A DNA stretch of 9,535 bases from Candidatus Stygibacter frigidus (GTDB lineage Bacteria > Cloacimonadota > Cloacimonadia > Cloacimonadales > TCS61), in contig JAVCCT010000037.1 of assembly GCA_030765325.1 (NCBI GenBank), positions 1 to 9,535 on the forward strand. Reading direction: 5' to 3'. Positions 1 to 5,966 of the stretch are shown one piece after another. The notes under the pieces were generated by a model that worked only from the letters and a program-made list of their open reading frames with translations, was not told the origin of the DNA and ran no database searches. Position 1 is the first letter of the stretch, and each line of letters starts with the position of its first letter. Position numbers and translations under genes: made by a program.

Positions 1-790
1 AGCAAACATAAACCGGCACTCTGGATGCATGAGAGATTCTCTCTCCAGTTTCATCCACTTCAAAAAAATCTCCACCTCTATCAAGATTAAATATAAGTAA
101 TAAAACAGCATATTCATTACCCAGTTTATGCAATTTCTCTTCCAATTCTCCCATTGTATAGTTTAAAGGAAATTCAAATTCCAGTTTGTCTTCAAACCTT
201 TTCAATTGCTTTTTTGACTGGTTAATTGCTGCGATTCCAGTCTTTGTATTACAATCACTTACAATAAAGATCTTTTTCACATCAGGTTGTAGCTTCAGTA
301 TCTGTTCAACTGTCAAATCTGGATGGATAAGCTCATTTACTCCCGTATAATTTGAAAAATTGCTTAAATCATAATTTTCCAGATAATTTATCCCACAAAA
401 TACCACTGGTACTTCCGGGAAAATATTTTCTCCATATTTCATCATAAAGGATAATGCCTGATTATCTGATGCTATTACTAAATCTATATCTGATATGTCT
501 TGATACTTCTCCTTGATCAGTATATGCATCTTTTCAAGATAACTATCTCCGGGATAACGCTTGGCATCTAAATATTCAAGATAGAGATTTACTTTTTCCT
601 CGCTTGCGTTTTCCAGATAGTCACTGATACCTTTTGTGATCTCTTCACTCCAGATATAGGTGGAATTATATGAATGCAGGATCAAAATATTCGAACCCTT
701 TCTGGATAACCGCTTGATCTGTCCTGCTTGTAAAATGCTGCCGATTAATAATGCTATGATCAAGATGACAAAATACGATCTTCTAATCAT
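1..790 (-). CDS. Exported ABC-substrate-binding-like sensor protein (C-terminus beyond window)
   Basis: The reading frame is open from an ATG at 788-790 to the window edge, giving 263 residues with no stop. An AAGGA-type ribosome binding site lies just upstream of the ATG. Residues 1-22 form a signal peptide or membrane anchor: a basic start (MIRR) followed by a hydrophobic run (FVILIIALLIGSIL). From about residue 33 the chain reads ILILHSYNSTYIWSEEITKGI, with a later VIASDNQALSF and PVVFCGINY. This pattern is typical of the ABC-transporter substrate-binding-like fold (PF04392-like) that serves as the periplasmic sensor of many hybrid histidine kinases and GGDEF proteins. Established knowledge: such domains bind small ligands and are often followed by a membrane segment and a signalling domain. 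Those parts would lie left of position 1, so kinase, cyclase or stand-alone binding protein cannot be decided here. The gene follows the SWIM gene after 134 bases. Confidence 0.72.
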   Translation of the reverse strand, partial: MIRRSYFVILIIALLIGSILQAGQIKRLSRKGSNILILHSYNSTYIWSEEITKGISDYLENASEEKVNLYLEYLDAKRYPGDSYLEKMHILIKEKYQDISDIDLVIASDNQALSFMMKYGENIFPEVPVVFCGINYLENYDLSNFSNYTGVNELIHPDLTVEQILKLQPDVKKIFIVSDCNTKTGIAAINQSKKQLKRFEDKLEFEFPLNYTMGELEEKLHKLGNEYAVLLLIFNLDRGGDFFEVDETGERISHASRVPVYVC

Positions 791-924
791 TTTATGTCCT
801 TTTTCATTCCTCTTTCTCTTTCAGGCAAATTAGTCGATCAAGTTACTTTTGTCTATCAGTTTTTATCCTCAGGTGATGCTTCTGACTATTGGCAGAGGTG
901 CATTTTTATTGATGCATGGGTAGG
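791..924. other. Intergenic gap, no convincing signal
   Basis: This 134-base gap separates the SWIM-protein stop from the start of the sensor-like gene, both on the minus strand. I see no hairpin followed by a T-run and no clear -35/-10 pair. A short TGCAT/ATGCA inverted repeat near 905-917 is too weak to call. Read-through transcription from the SWIM gene is possible. Confidence 0.4.
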
Positions 925-2649
925 TTAGATCAGTTTCAGTGAGCGAAATTCGTCAAGCATGGCAGGTCTGTTTCGATATTTCTGGCAGAGATTGTCAATG
1001 TGTTGTCGTCCTTTTTTCTTCAGTGTGCCATCTTTTAAACGAAGAAGAACAGCAAGTAGTCTGCCTGCCTCATGATAGATATCTCTTTTACCGGAAGAGA
1101 TTAATTGTTTTGATGTTACCTCAATGATATGATCCAAACATGCCTGGGGTAAATAATTTATAAGTTTTTTTAAGTATCTTTCTGAGTAATAAGATTTTTG
1201 GGCATAAGTAAGATAAAACTGGAAGGCTTGTTCATACTGTTTTTCTTCTATCAAAACATCAAATGCTTTCTCACGTTTATTATAGTGATCGAGTTTTTTC
1301 AAGTAATTGTCCATTTGGAAGTCTGGTGATGCTTCTTTGAAAAATAGATAGTATTTGATTTCACCCGTCATTTGAAATAGCATTTCAGCAGCAGTTCTAT
1401 ATAACACAGGATCGATTTCTTTTTTTAGATTAGGGAAAACCACTGGTAATAACTCGTCCGCAAAGCAAGGTATAATTTTTTTCACGAAATTATGAAATTC
1501 AGGGGGATTTTTCTTGAATTTGTTTAACAGGAATTTAGCTGCTTTAATGTTTTTTGGGTAAATATCCTGGCAGATATCAAATTTCATCTTTTTATCTTTG
1601 GTTATTTGTACCAGACTCAATTGTAACTGGTCAGCAGCAGTTAAAGATTTTGCTCTGATAGATTCCAGAAATTTTGCAGCCTGGTTTTCAGTGTAAGGCA
1701 GGGAAAGCATAGTATCCTCGTAGATACCTAAATATCTTTCAGCATCAGCAGCTAAATAACGCTCATAAAATGTTTCTAATATCAAATCTACTGTTTTGAT
1801 CTGAAATGTCTGTTTCGTTAGTAATTTATTGATTATCTTCTCATGATCATGAATGAAATCTACTATCAGTTCTGATATTTCGTAATCATAATCTATATCA
1901 GTTTCAAGATAACAAACAAAAGCTTCATTAAATGCAAAATAGTTATATACTGCCTGTAATAATTTTCCTGTTTCCAGTAATCCGGTGATTTCATCAATTG
2001 AACCTTCTAATTGTTCTTCTATTTCTCTACTCTGAACTTCCATGATCATTTCCCATTCTTCCATATAGAAATCGTGTCTTCCCCAGTGAAAACTATCAAT
2101 GGCATCCTCTTCATCTGATACCTCTAATGTCGTGAATAATTCCAGATACTCTTTCACCAGTTCATCAATAGATACATCATCTGCTGATCTTTCCCGATTT
2201 ATAATTATTGTTTTGAACTTCTCCAGTAGAACATTATCATTAGTAATAACCTCTTTTAAGAAATTATAGATCGTTGAGCTGTCAGCCATTTCTAAAAGTT
2301 TATCAATCTCTGAAGTTGGTTTATCTGCTATTTCAACAGATGAATACTTACAATTATCAATCATCCAAAATCCTAAAGCGATTAAGTGTTTGCAGATTCC
2401 CCCATGATCATAAGGACACGTACAGGAAAAATCCCATTCCTTGGTGGATGCATCCCATTCTATCCTGCACTTATATTTCATACTGCCGTAAACTATTGAT
2501 TCCACCCCATCTTCAAAAACCACAGGACTCAATACAGCCCCTTTTCTATAAAGTTTTTCAGCTCTATCATAGCTTCTGAGGGTAGAGATACTACCTAATT
2601 CTTGATGAGTGATTATCTTAAAACTTACTATCTGCTGCTTTTTTTTCAT
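925..2649 (-). CDS. SWIM zinc-finger domain protein, function unknown
   Basis: This is a 574-residue protein. The ATG at 2647-2649 follows an AAGGAA ribosome binding site 6 bases upstream, which supports the start. Near the N-terminus is a SWIM-type zinc finger of the form CxC-x7-CxH: C76, C78, C86 and H88 in SCTCPYDHGGICKHLIAL. The finger is preceded by a beta-rich stretch at 30-75 (YRKGAVLSPVV, VYGSMKYKCRIEW) typical of bacterial SWIM proteins. From about residue 110 on, the chain is charged, Leu-rich and apparently all helical, resembling tetratricopeptide-like or other helical repeats without a clear consensus. SWIM domains are known to bind DNA or proteins; in bacteria they sit at the N-terminus of Snf2-type helicases or in stand-alone proteins. 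No helicase motifs occur here, and the protein ends well short of a Snf2 fusion. There is no signal peptide, so it is probably cytoplasmic. The neighbours give no clear functional clue. Confidence 0.85.
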   Translation of the reverse strand: MKKKQQIVSFKIITHQELGSISTLRSYDRAEKLYRKGAVLSPVVFEDGVESIVYGSMKYKCRIEWDASTKEWDFSCTCPYDHGGICKHLIALGFWMIDNCKYSSVEIADKPTSEIDKLLEMADSSTIYNFLKEVITNDNVLLEKFKTIIINRERSADDVSIDELVKEYLELFTTLEVSDEEDAIDSFHWGRHDFYMEEWEMIMEVQSREIEEQLEGSIDEITGLLETGKLLQAVYNYFAFNEAFVCYLETDIDYDYEISELIVDFIHDHEKIINKLLTKQTFQIKTVDLILETFYERYLAADAERYLGIYEDTMLSLPYTENQAAKFLESIRAKSLTAADQLQLSLVQITKDKKMKFDICQDIYPKNIKAAKFLLNKFKKNPPEFHNFVKKIIPCFADELLPVVFPNLKKEIDPVLYRTAAEMLFQMTGEIKYYLFFKEASPDFQMDNYLKKLDHYNKREKAFDVLIEEKQYEQAFQFYLTYAQKSYYSERYLKKLINYLPQACLDHIIEVTSKQLISSGKRDIYHEAGRLLAVLLRLKDGTLKKKGRQHIDNLCQKYRNRPAMLDEFRSLKLI

Positions 2650-2853
2650 TATCTATTCCTTATTTTTATTCACATCCCAAAAAAATATTGAAATCAGAAT
2701 TAGCAATAAATTTATATCTATAAAGTATCAGTTTTAATCTTAAATGATATAAAAACAGCAGGTTACATTTTTTTGAGGGGGAGGATCAATATCCAAATTA
2801 TACCCCAGCTTATAGGGGCAGACCTTTGTGTCTGCCCCGGATATTATATAATT
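2650..2853. other. Intergenic gap holding a GC-rich hairpin; SWIM promoter not resolved
   Basis: These 204 bases lie between the flavoprotein stop and the SWIM gene start. The right part holds a perfect hairpin, listed separately. The left part is very AT-rich, with several TATA-like hexamers around 2705-2750 that could be -10 elements for the SWIM gene. No -35 partner at normal spacing stands out. I found no small gene. Confidence 0.45.
2815..2838. repeat. REP-like GC-rich perfect hairpin
   Basis: A perfect 9-bp inverted repeat, GGGGCAGAC and GTCTGCCCC, surrounds a six-base loop (CTTTGT). It begins 15 bases past the stop of the flavoprotein gene. Its GC content contrasts sharply with the AT-rich surroundings. 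No T-run follows on either strand (TATAAGC on the minus strand, GGATATT on the plus strand), so it is not a canonical intrinsic terminator. Short hairpins with GGGGCAGAC-type arms resemble dispersed intergenic palindromes in several bacterial groups; that comparison is from memory. It may still protect the 3' end of the operon transcript or slow transcription. Confidence 0.6.
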
Positions 2854-4209
2854 TTACTTTTTCAGTTTGGCAATGGCATTTTCAGCTGCTTTGATGAGCA
2901 GGTATTTTGTTGGGGCAGTAGTAAGCAGTGGATGTGTACCTACCTGGAAAGAGATCAATTCATAAACCGTTACGTGTTTCTGTATTGCCAGAGCAATAAC
3001 ATTGATCAATTCACCAGTTGAGTCTCCTCCCACAATTTCACCACCAATAATGGAGTGATCCTGCGGTGAAACAGTTAATTTTACCAGCATTTTAGAAGTA
3101 TCCGGCAGTGTATCTGGATGGCGATCTACATCTTCAAATTTACCAATAACGTATTCTACTCCCGCTTGCTGGGCAGATTGTTCAATGGCACCGGCAGAAG
3201 CAAATGCTACCCCACCGATCTTGGTAGAGAACACAGACAGCGTACCGACAAAATTACGCAGCAGGTTGATACTGAAAAGGTTATAGCCCAGGATGCGAGC
3301 TTCTGCGGTAGCTGTGGATGCCAGCATGATATTATCTGTGCGTCCAGTGATAAATCCAGTAGTTTGAGAGCAGTCACCTATAGCGAAAACGTCCTTTTGA
3401 GGAGTTCTCATATAGCGGTCAACAATGATTGCATTGTGGTTATTCATAGATAGTCCGGCAGCTTTAGCCAAGCCTGTATTAGGCTTGTAGCCAATAGCGG
3501 TGATCACCATCTCGGCAGAGATTTCTGAGCCGTCAGAAAGACGAACAGCAGTCACTTGATTGTCTTTTCCGATGATCTCAGTTACTTTGCAGCCAGTTTT
3601 AAGGTTGATGCCAGTACTGCGGATAACTTCATCAGCTATGTCAGCAATATCCTTTGAGAATGCTCGGAACAGGCAGCAGCTTTCCATTTCCACCAGGGTA
3701 ACTACTTTATCTTCGAATTTGGCAAGTTGTTCAGCTACTTCCACACCAATAAAGCCACCCCCTATAACAACGATATTTTTCGAAGCATCAGTTCTGGTTT
3801 TCAGCTTCTTGATATAGTCATAGCTTTTAATGATATATTCCACGCCATCAAGTTCATATCCGGGGATAAACGTGGGAACAATTGGAATAGAGCCAGTGGC
3901 AAACACAAGTTTTTGATAGCCGAATTGCTGCTTACCCATAGTTGTGAGGATCTTAGCTTCCAGATCAATATCTATTACCTGATCTATAGCAACTTCTCCA
4001 CCTGCATCAATAAAAGGTTTGGGTCCCATGGCGTTTTTAGACACATCCCCCAAATCGTGAAAGATGTAAGGAATACCGCATGGTACAAGACCCCTGGCTT
4101 CTTCTTTGATCATCAGAAAACTTTTGTTGGGATTTTGTTTTTTACCGGTTACACCGGCGATAATACCAGAGGGTCCTCCTCCGATTATGATCACATCATA
4201 GTTTTTCAC
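2854..4209 (-). CDS. FAD/NAD(P)-dependent disulfide-reductase-family flavoprotein (NADH oxidase / CoA-disulfide reductase type)
   Basis: The protein has 451 residues and starts with GTG at 4207-4209. An AAGGAG ribosome binding site at 4217-4222, spaced 7 bases, lies inside the last codons of the upstream transporter gene. Domains in order: an FAD-binding Rossmann fold (VIIIGGGPSG, residues 6-15); the redox motif VPCGIPY with a single cysteine at C44; an ATG element (105-107); an NAD(P)H-binding Rossmann fold (VVIGGGFIGVE, 147-157); the second FAD motif AIGDC (276-280); and a C-terminal dimerisation domain from about 330 with H426 in THPLLT. A single active-site cysteine in CGxPY is the hallmark of the NADH oxidase, NADH peroxidase, CoA-disulfide reductase and NADH-dependent persulfide reductase class. 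There is no rhodanese extension. The acceptor (oxygen, peroxide, CoA disulfide or persulfide) cannot be assigned from sequence alone. It is the third gene of the DUF134-MFS operon, two bases after the MFS stop, so co-expression with the transporter is likely. It is presumably cytoplasmic. Confidence 0.9.
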   Translation of the reverse strand: MKNYDVIIIGGGPSGIIAGVTGKKQNPNKSFLMIKEEARGLVPCGIPYIFHDLGDVSKNAMGPKPFIDAGGEVAIDQVIDIDLEAKILTTMGKQQFGYQKLVFATGSIPIVPTFIPGYELDGVEYIIKSYDYIKKLKTRTDASKNIVVIGGGFIGVEVAEQLAKFEDKVVTLVEMESCCLFRAFSKDIADIADEVIRSTGINLKTGCKVTEIIGKDNQVTAVRLSDGSEISAEMVITAIGYKPNTGLAKAAGLSMNNHNAIIVDRYMRTPQKDVFAIGDCSQTTGFITGRTDNIMLASTATAEARILGYNLFSINLLRNFVGTLSVFSTKIGGVAFASAGAIEQSAQQAGVEYVIGKFEDVDRHPDTLPDTSKMLVKLTVSPQDHSIIGGEIVGGDSTGELINVIALAIQKHVTVYELISFQVGTHPLLTTAPTKYLLIKAAENAIAKLKK

Positions 4210-4211
4210 TA

Positions 4212-5372
4212 TTAATCTCCTTGTTTATTATTTTTTAAAAAGAATACAAATGGTATTGTGCCCAGGGCAAAGAAAGTGATGATGGAATAGGTATTATCGA
4301 GTCCGATTTTGTCTGTGAAATATCCCACGCTCATGATCATTATAGAGCTTAAGACAAAGCTGATAGTCATATAAATTCCATTTAGCAATGACATGTGCTC
4401 GGAATTGTGATCATGCACCATAGCCAGCAGCACCGGACCGCTACCAAACAGAAAGAAACCATTCAGTATCAATACGGGAATAGTCAGCCAGCCATGAATG
4501 TGTGTGAATAACCACATCAAAAGAGGGTTAGCTATGGCAATGATCAGAAGGGCATTTTTTCTGCCGATCTTATCTGAAATAGAGCCAGCCAGAAAAGTAC
4601 CTGCTGCTCCAGCAAATTGCAATATGGAAAGCGATGCTCCCGCTATCCAGAGACTTGAGCCTTTCATGGTGAGATAGGTGGGCAGATATATAGTAAGAGA
4701 AGCCTTTAATCCAGCCCGGAAAAATATGATTCCGGCAATCGTTGTAAAGAAGGGTGCCATTTCTCTAAGCGTAGCTTTAATACTGATCTGATTTTCAGTT
4801 TTGGTTAGATTCACTACTTTTATTTTTCTTAGCCGGAAGAATAAAATAATTGATGCTGCCACTCCAAAAGGAGCCAGTCGCCAGGTGCCTTCCAGAGTCC
4901 ATAAAGAGATAGCAGACAGTATTATGAGAGGGCCTAAAGTTCTTGCCAGTTCTCCTCCCAGCATATAGAAGCTCATGCCTTTACCAATACGATCACCCGA
5001 CACCTGTTTTATCATCACCGGAGCAGGGACATGAAAAAGCATGGAACCAATACCAGCCATAAAGATCAAAACAACAATAATGGTATAACTTGGTGCAATC
5101 CCCAGCAGACTCATTGAAATAGCTGTAATAGCTGGAGCGATAATGATCAGATATCGTACACTTACGCGGTCAGCAATTATCCCCAAAAGCGGGTTAAGCA
5201 GGCTGGGTATCTGACGGATGACATCCAGAAAACCAGCTTGAAATACACTAATGCCCAGTTTGCTGATCAATAATGGTAATACTGGTGCCAGAAATGATGA
5301 ATATATATCATGAAATAAATGTGATAATGAAACTGTCAGTACATTTTTTAGATTGAATCTCTGCTTACTCAT
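4212..5372 (-). CDS. Fsr-like major facilitator superfamily transporter
   Basis: This is a 386-residue membrane protein with about 12 hydrophobic segments, the normal length for an MFS carrier. The MFS signature loops appear in both halves: GIIADRVSVR (64-73) between helices 2 and 3, and GSISDKIGRK (263-272) in the matching place of the C-terminal half. The N-terminus SHLFHDIYSSFLAPVLPLL and the GIGSMLFHVPAP stretch (108-118) resemble the fosmidomycin-resistance (Fsr) branch, a drug-efflux-type subfamily. That resemblance is from memory, and the substrate is unknown. I chose the ATG at 5370-5372 over an upstream start at 5429 because it places helix 1 normally and gives an ATGAGTAA overlap of 8 bases with the DUF134 stop, a classic translational-coupling arrangement. 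The upstream start would add 19 residues and overlap the regulator by 65 bases. A GAGGTG ribosome binding site lies about 12 bases upstream, a slightly long spacing that fits coupling. Confidence 0.9.
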   Translation of the reverse strand: MSKQRFNLKNVLTVSLSHLFHDIYSSFLAPVLPLLISKLGISVFQAGFLDVIRQIPSLLNPLLGIIADRVSVRYLIIIAPAITAISMSLLGIAPSYTIIVVLIFMAGIGSMLFHVPAPVMIKQVSGDRIGKGMSFYMLGGELARTLGPLIILSAISLWTLEGTWRLAPFGVAASIILFFRLRKIKVVNLTKTENQISIKATLREMAPFFTTIAGIIFFRAGLKASLTIYLPTYLTMKGSSLWIAGASLSILQFAGAAGTFLAGSISDKIGRKNALLIIAIANPLLMWLFTHIHGWLTIPVLILNGFFLFGSGPVLLAMVHDHNSEHMSLLNGIYMTISFVLSSIMIMSVGYFTDKIGLDNTYSIITFFALGTIPFVFFLKNNKQGD

Positions 5373-5823
5373 CAGAAGAATTCTCACCTCTATCACGACA
5401 ACAATTGCCATGACCAAATTCACTTGCAAAGTCGGTTATATTTTCTGATCCACATGATGGGCACTTACCAATAATTTTATCTATTTCTGATTGAAAAAAA
5501 TTACCACAATCTTCACATTTATAAGTGTTACCTCTAAAGTGAATATTCCCTCCCTCAATAGACAGATGCCTGCCTTCAATCAGAAACTGAGCGATTTTAG
5601 ATCTTGCCTGTTCAATTAGGCGCGTGAAAGTAGGGCGGGAAATTTCCATTTTTTCAGCAGCCTGGGAGTGTTCCAGATTCAAATGGTCTGTTAAGCGGAT
5701 AGCTTCGTATTCATCAAGGCTCAGAATAATTGTCTCGAGTGCTTTACGTCGGATTCCCACAGGTTTAAAATCAGTGAATAGGGGTGGGTGACCCACAAGC
5801 CGATCCTTTTGAGGTCTGGGCAT
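5365..5823 (-). CDS. DUF134 (UPF0251) family helix-turn-helix protein with zinc ribbon
   Basis: The protein has 152 residues and starts with ATG at 5821-5823, five bases after an AAGGAG ribosome binding site. The N-terminal MPRPQKDRLVG and the segment LSLDEYEAIRLTDHLNL (about 35-50), followed by the helix-turn-helix SQAAEKMEISRPTFTRLIEQAR (about 53-74), match the UPF0251/DUF134 family, whose DNA-binding part resembles sigma-70 region 4. A zinc ribbon follows, with C103, C106, C121 and C124 (CEDCG...CPSCG). The C-terminus adds FGHGNCC (136-142), three more possible metal or thiol ligands (H138, C141, C142). It is the first gene of the operon, so it is probably the local transcription regulator. 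The perfect palindrome just upstream of its ribosome binding site suggests autoregulation. Sensing of a metal, iron-sulfur cofactor or redox state through the cysteines is inference. Confidence 0.88.
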   Translation of the reverse strand: MPRPQKDRLVGHPPLFTDFKPVGIRRKALETIILSLDEYEAIRLTDHLNLEHSQAAEKMEISRPTFTRLIEQARSKIAQFLIEGRHLSIEGGNIHFRGNTYKCEDCGNFFQSEIDKIIGKCPSCGSENITDFASEFGHGNCCRDRGENSSDE

Positions 5824-5835
5824 ATATTCTCCTTA

Positions 5836-5849
5836 CTGCATTAATGCAG
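5836..5849. promoter_or_regulatory. Candidate operator: perfect 14-bp palindrome
   Basis: CTGCATTAATGCAG reads the same on both strands. It abuts the AAGGAG ribosome binding site of the DUF134 gene and, if the proposed promoter is right, covers roughly +1 to +14 of the transcript. That is a typical place for a repressor dimer. As RNA it could also form a 5-bp stem with a TTAA loop next to the ribosome binding site. The first gene of the operon encodes a helix-turn-helix protein, which is the natural candidate to bind here. Confidence 0.6.
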
Positions 5850-5855
5850 GAGGCA

Positions 5856-5883
5856 AAATTATGCACATAGGTTCATAACGCAA
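5856..5883 (-). promoter_or_regulatory. Weak candidate promoter of the DUF134-MFS-flavoprotein operon
   Basis: On the minus strand TTGCGT (5878-5883) and TAATTT (5856-5861) are separated by 16 bases. An alternative -10, CATAAT, overlaps at 5858-5863. A TTATG/CATAA inverted repeat with a 10-base spacer (5859-5863 and 5874-5878) overlaps the same bases and could be a second regulator half-site pair. The match to consensus is modest. The position, between the LruC terminator and the operon, is what makes it plausible. Confidence 0.35.
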
Positions 5884-5902
5884 GTATTTTTTTAGGGGAA
5901 AC

Positions 5903-5944
5903 AAAAAAAGCTGTATTTCAGTGAAAATCACTGAAATACAGCTT
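5903..5944 (-). terminator. Strong intrinsic terminator of the LruC-domain gene
   Basis: A perfect 16-bp inverted repeat (arms 5908-5923 and 5929-5944; AAGCTGTATTTCAGTG and its complement) surrounds a five-base loop. On the minus strand it runs directly into a T-run (CTTTTTTTG), the classic Rho-independent layout. It starts about 22 bases past the stop of the LruC gene and separates that gene from the DUF134 operon. Confidence 0.92.
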
Positions 5945-5966
5945 AACATTTATAAATTACTTCTGG

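Noticed and set aside
788..806. A six-codon upstream frame (MKKDIK) whose TGA overlaps the sensor-gene ATG
   Set aside because: It looks like translational coupling, but the purine-rich stretch lies only about one base before its ATG, too close to act as its ribosome binding site. The frame probably arises by chance from the AAGGA site of the real gene.
3118..4215. Plus-strand open frames opposite the flavoprotein and transporter genes
   Set aside because: They are antisense to genes with clear family motifs, and their translations show no recognisable domain or ribosome binding site.
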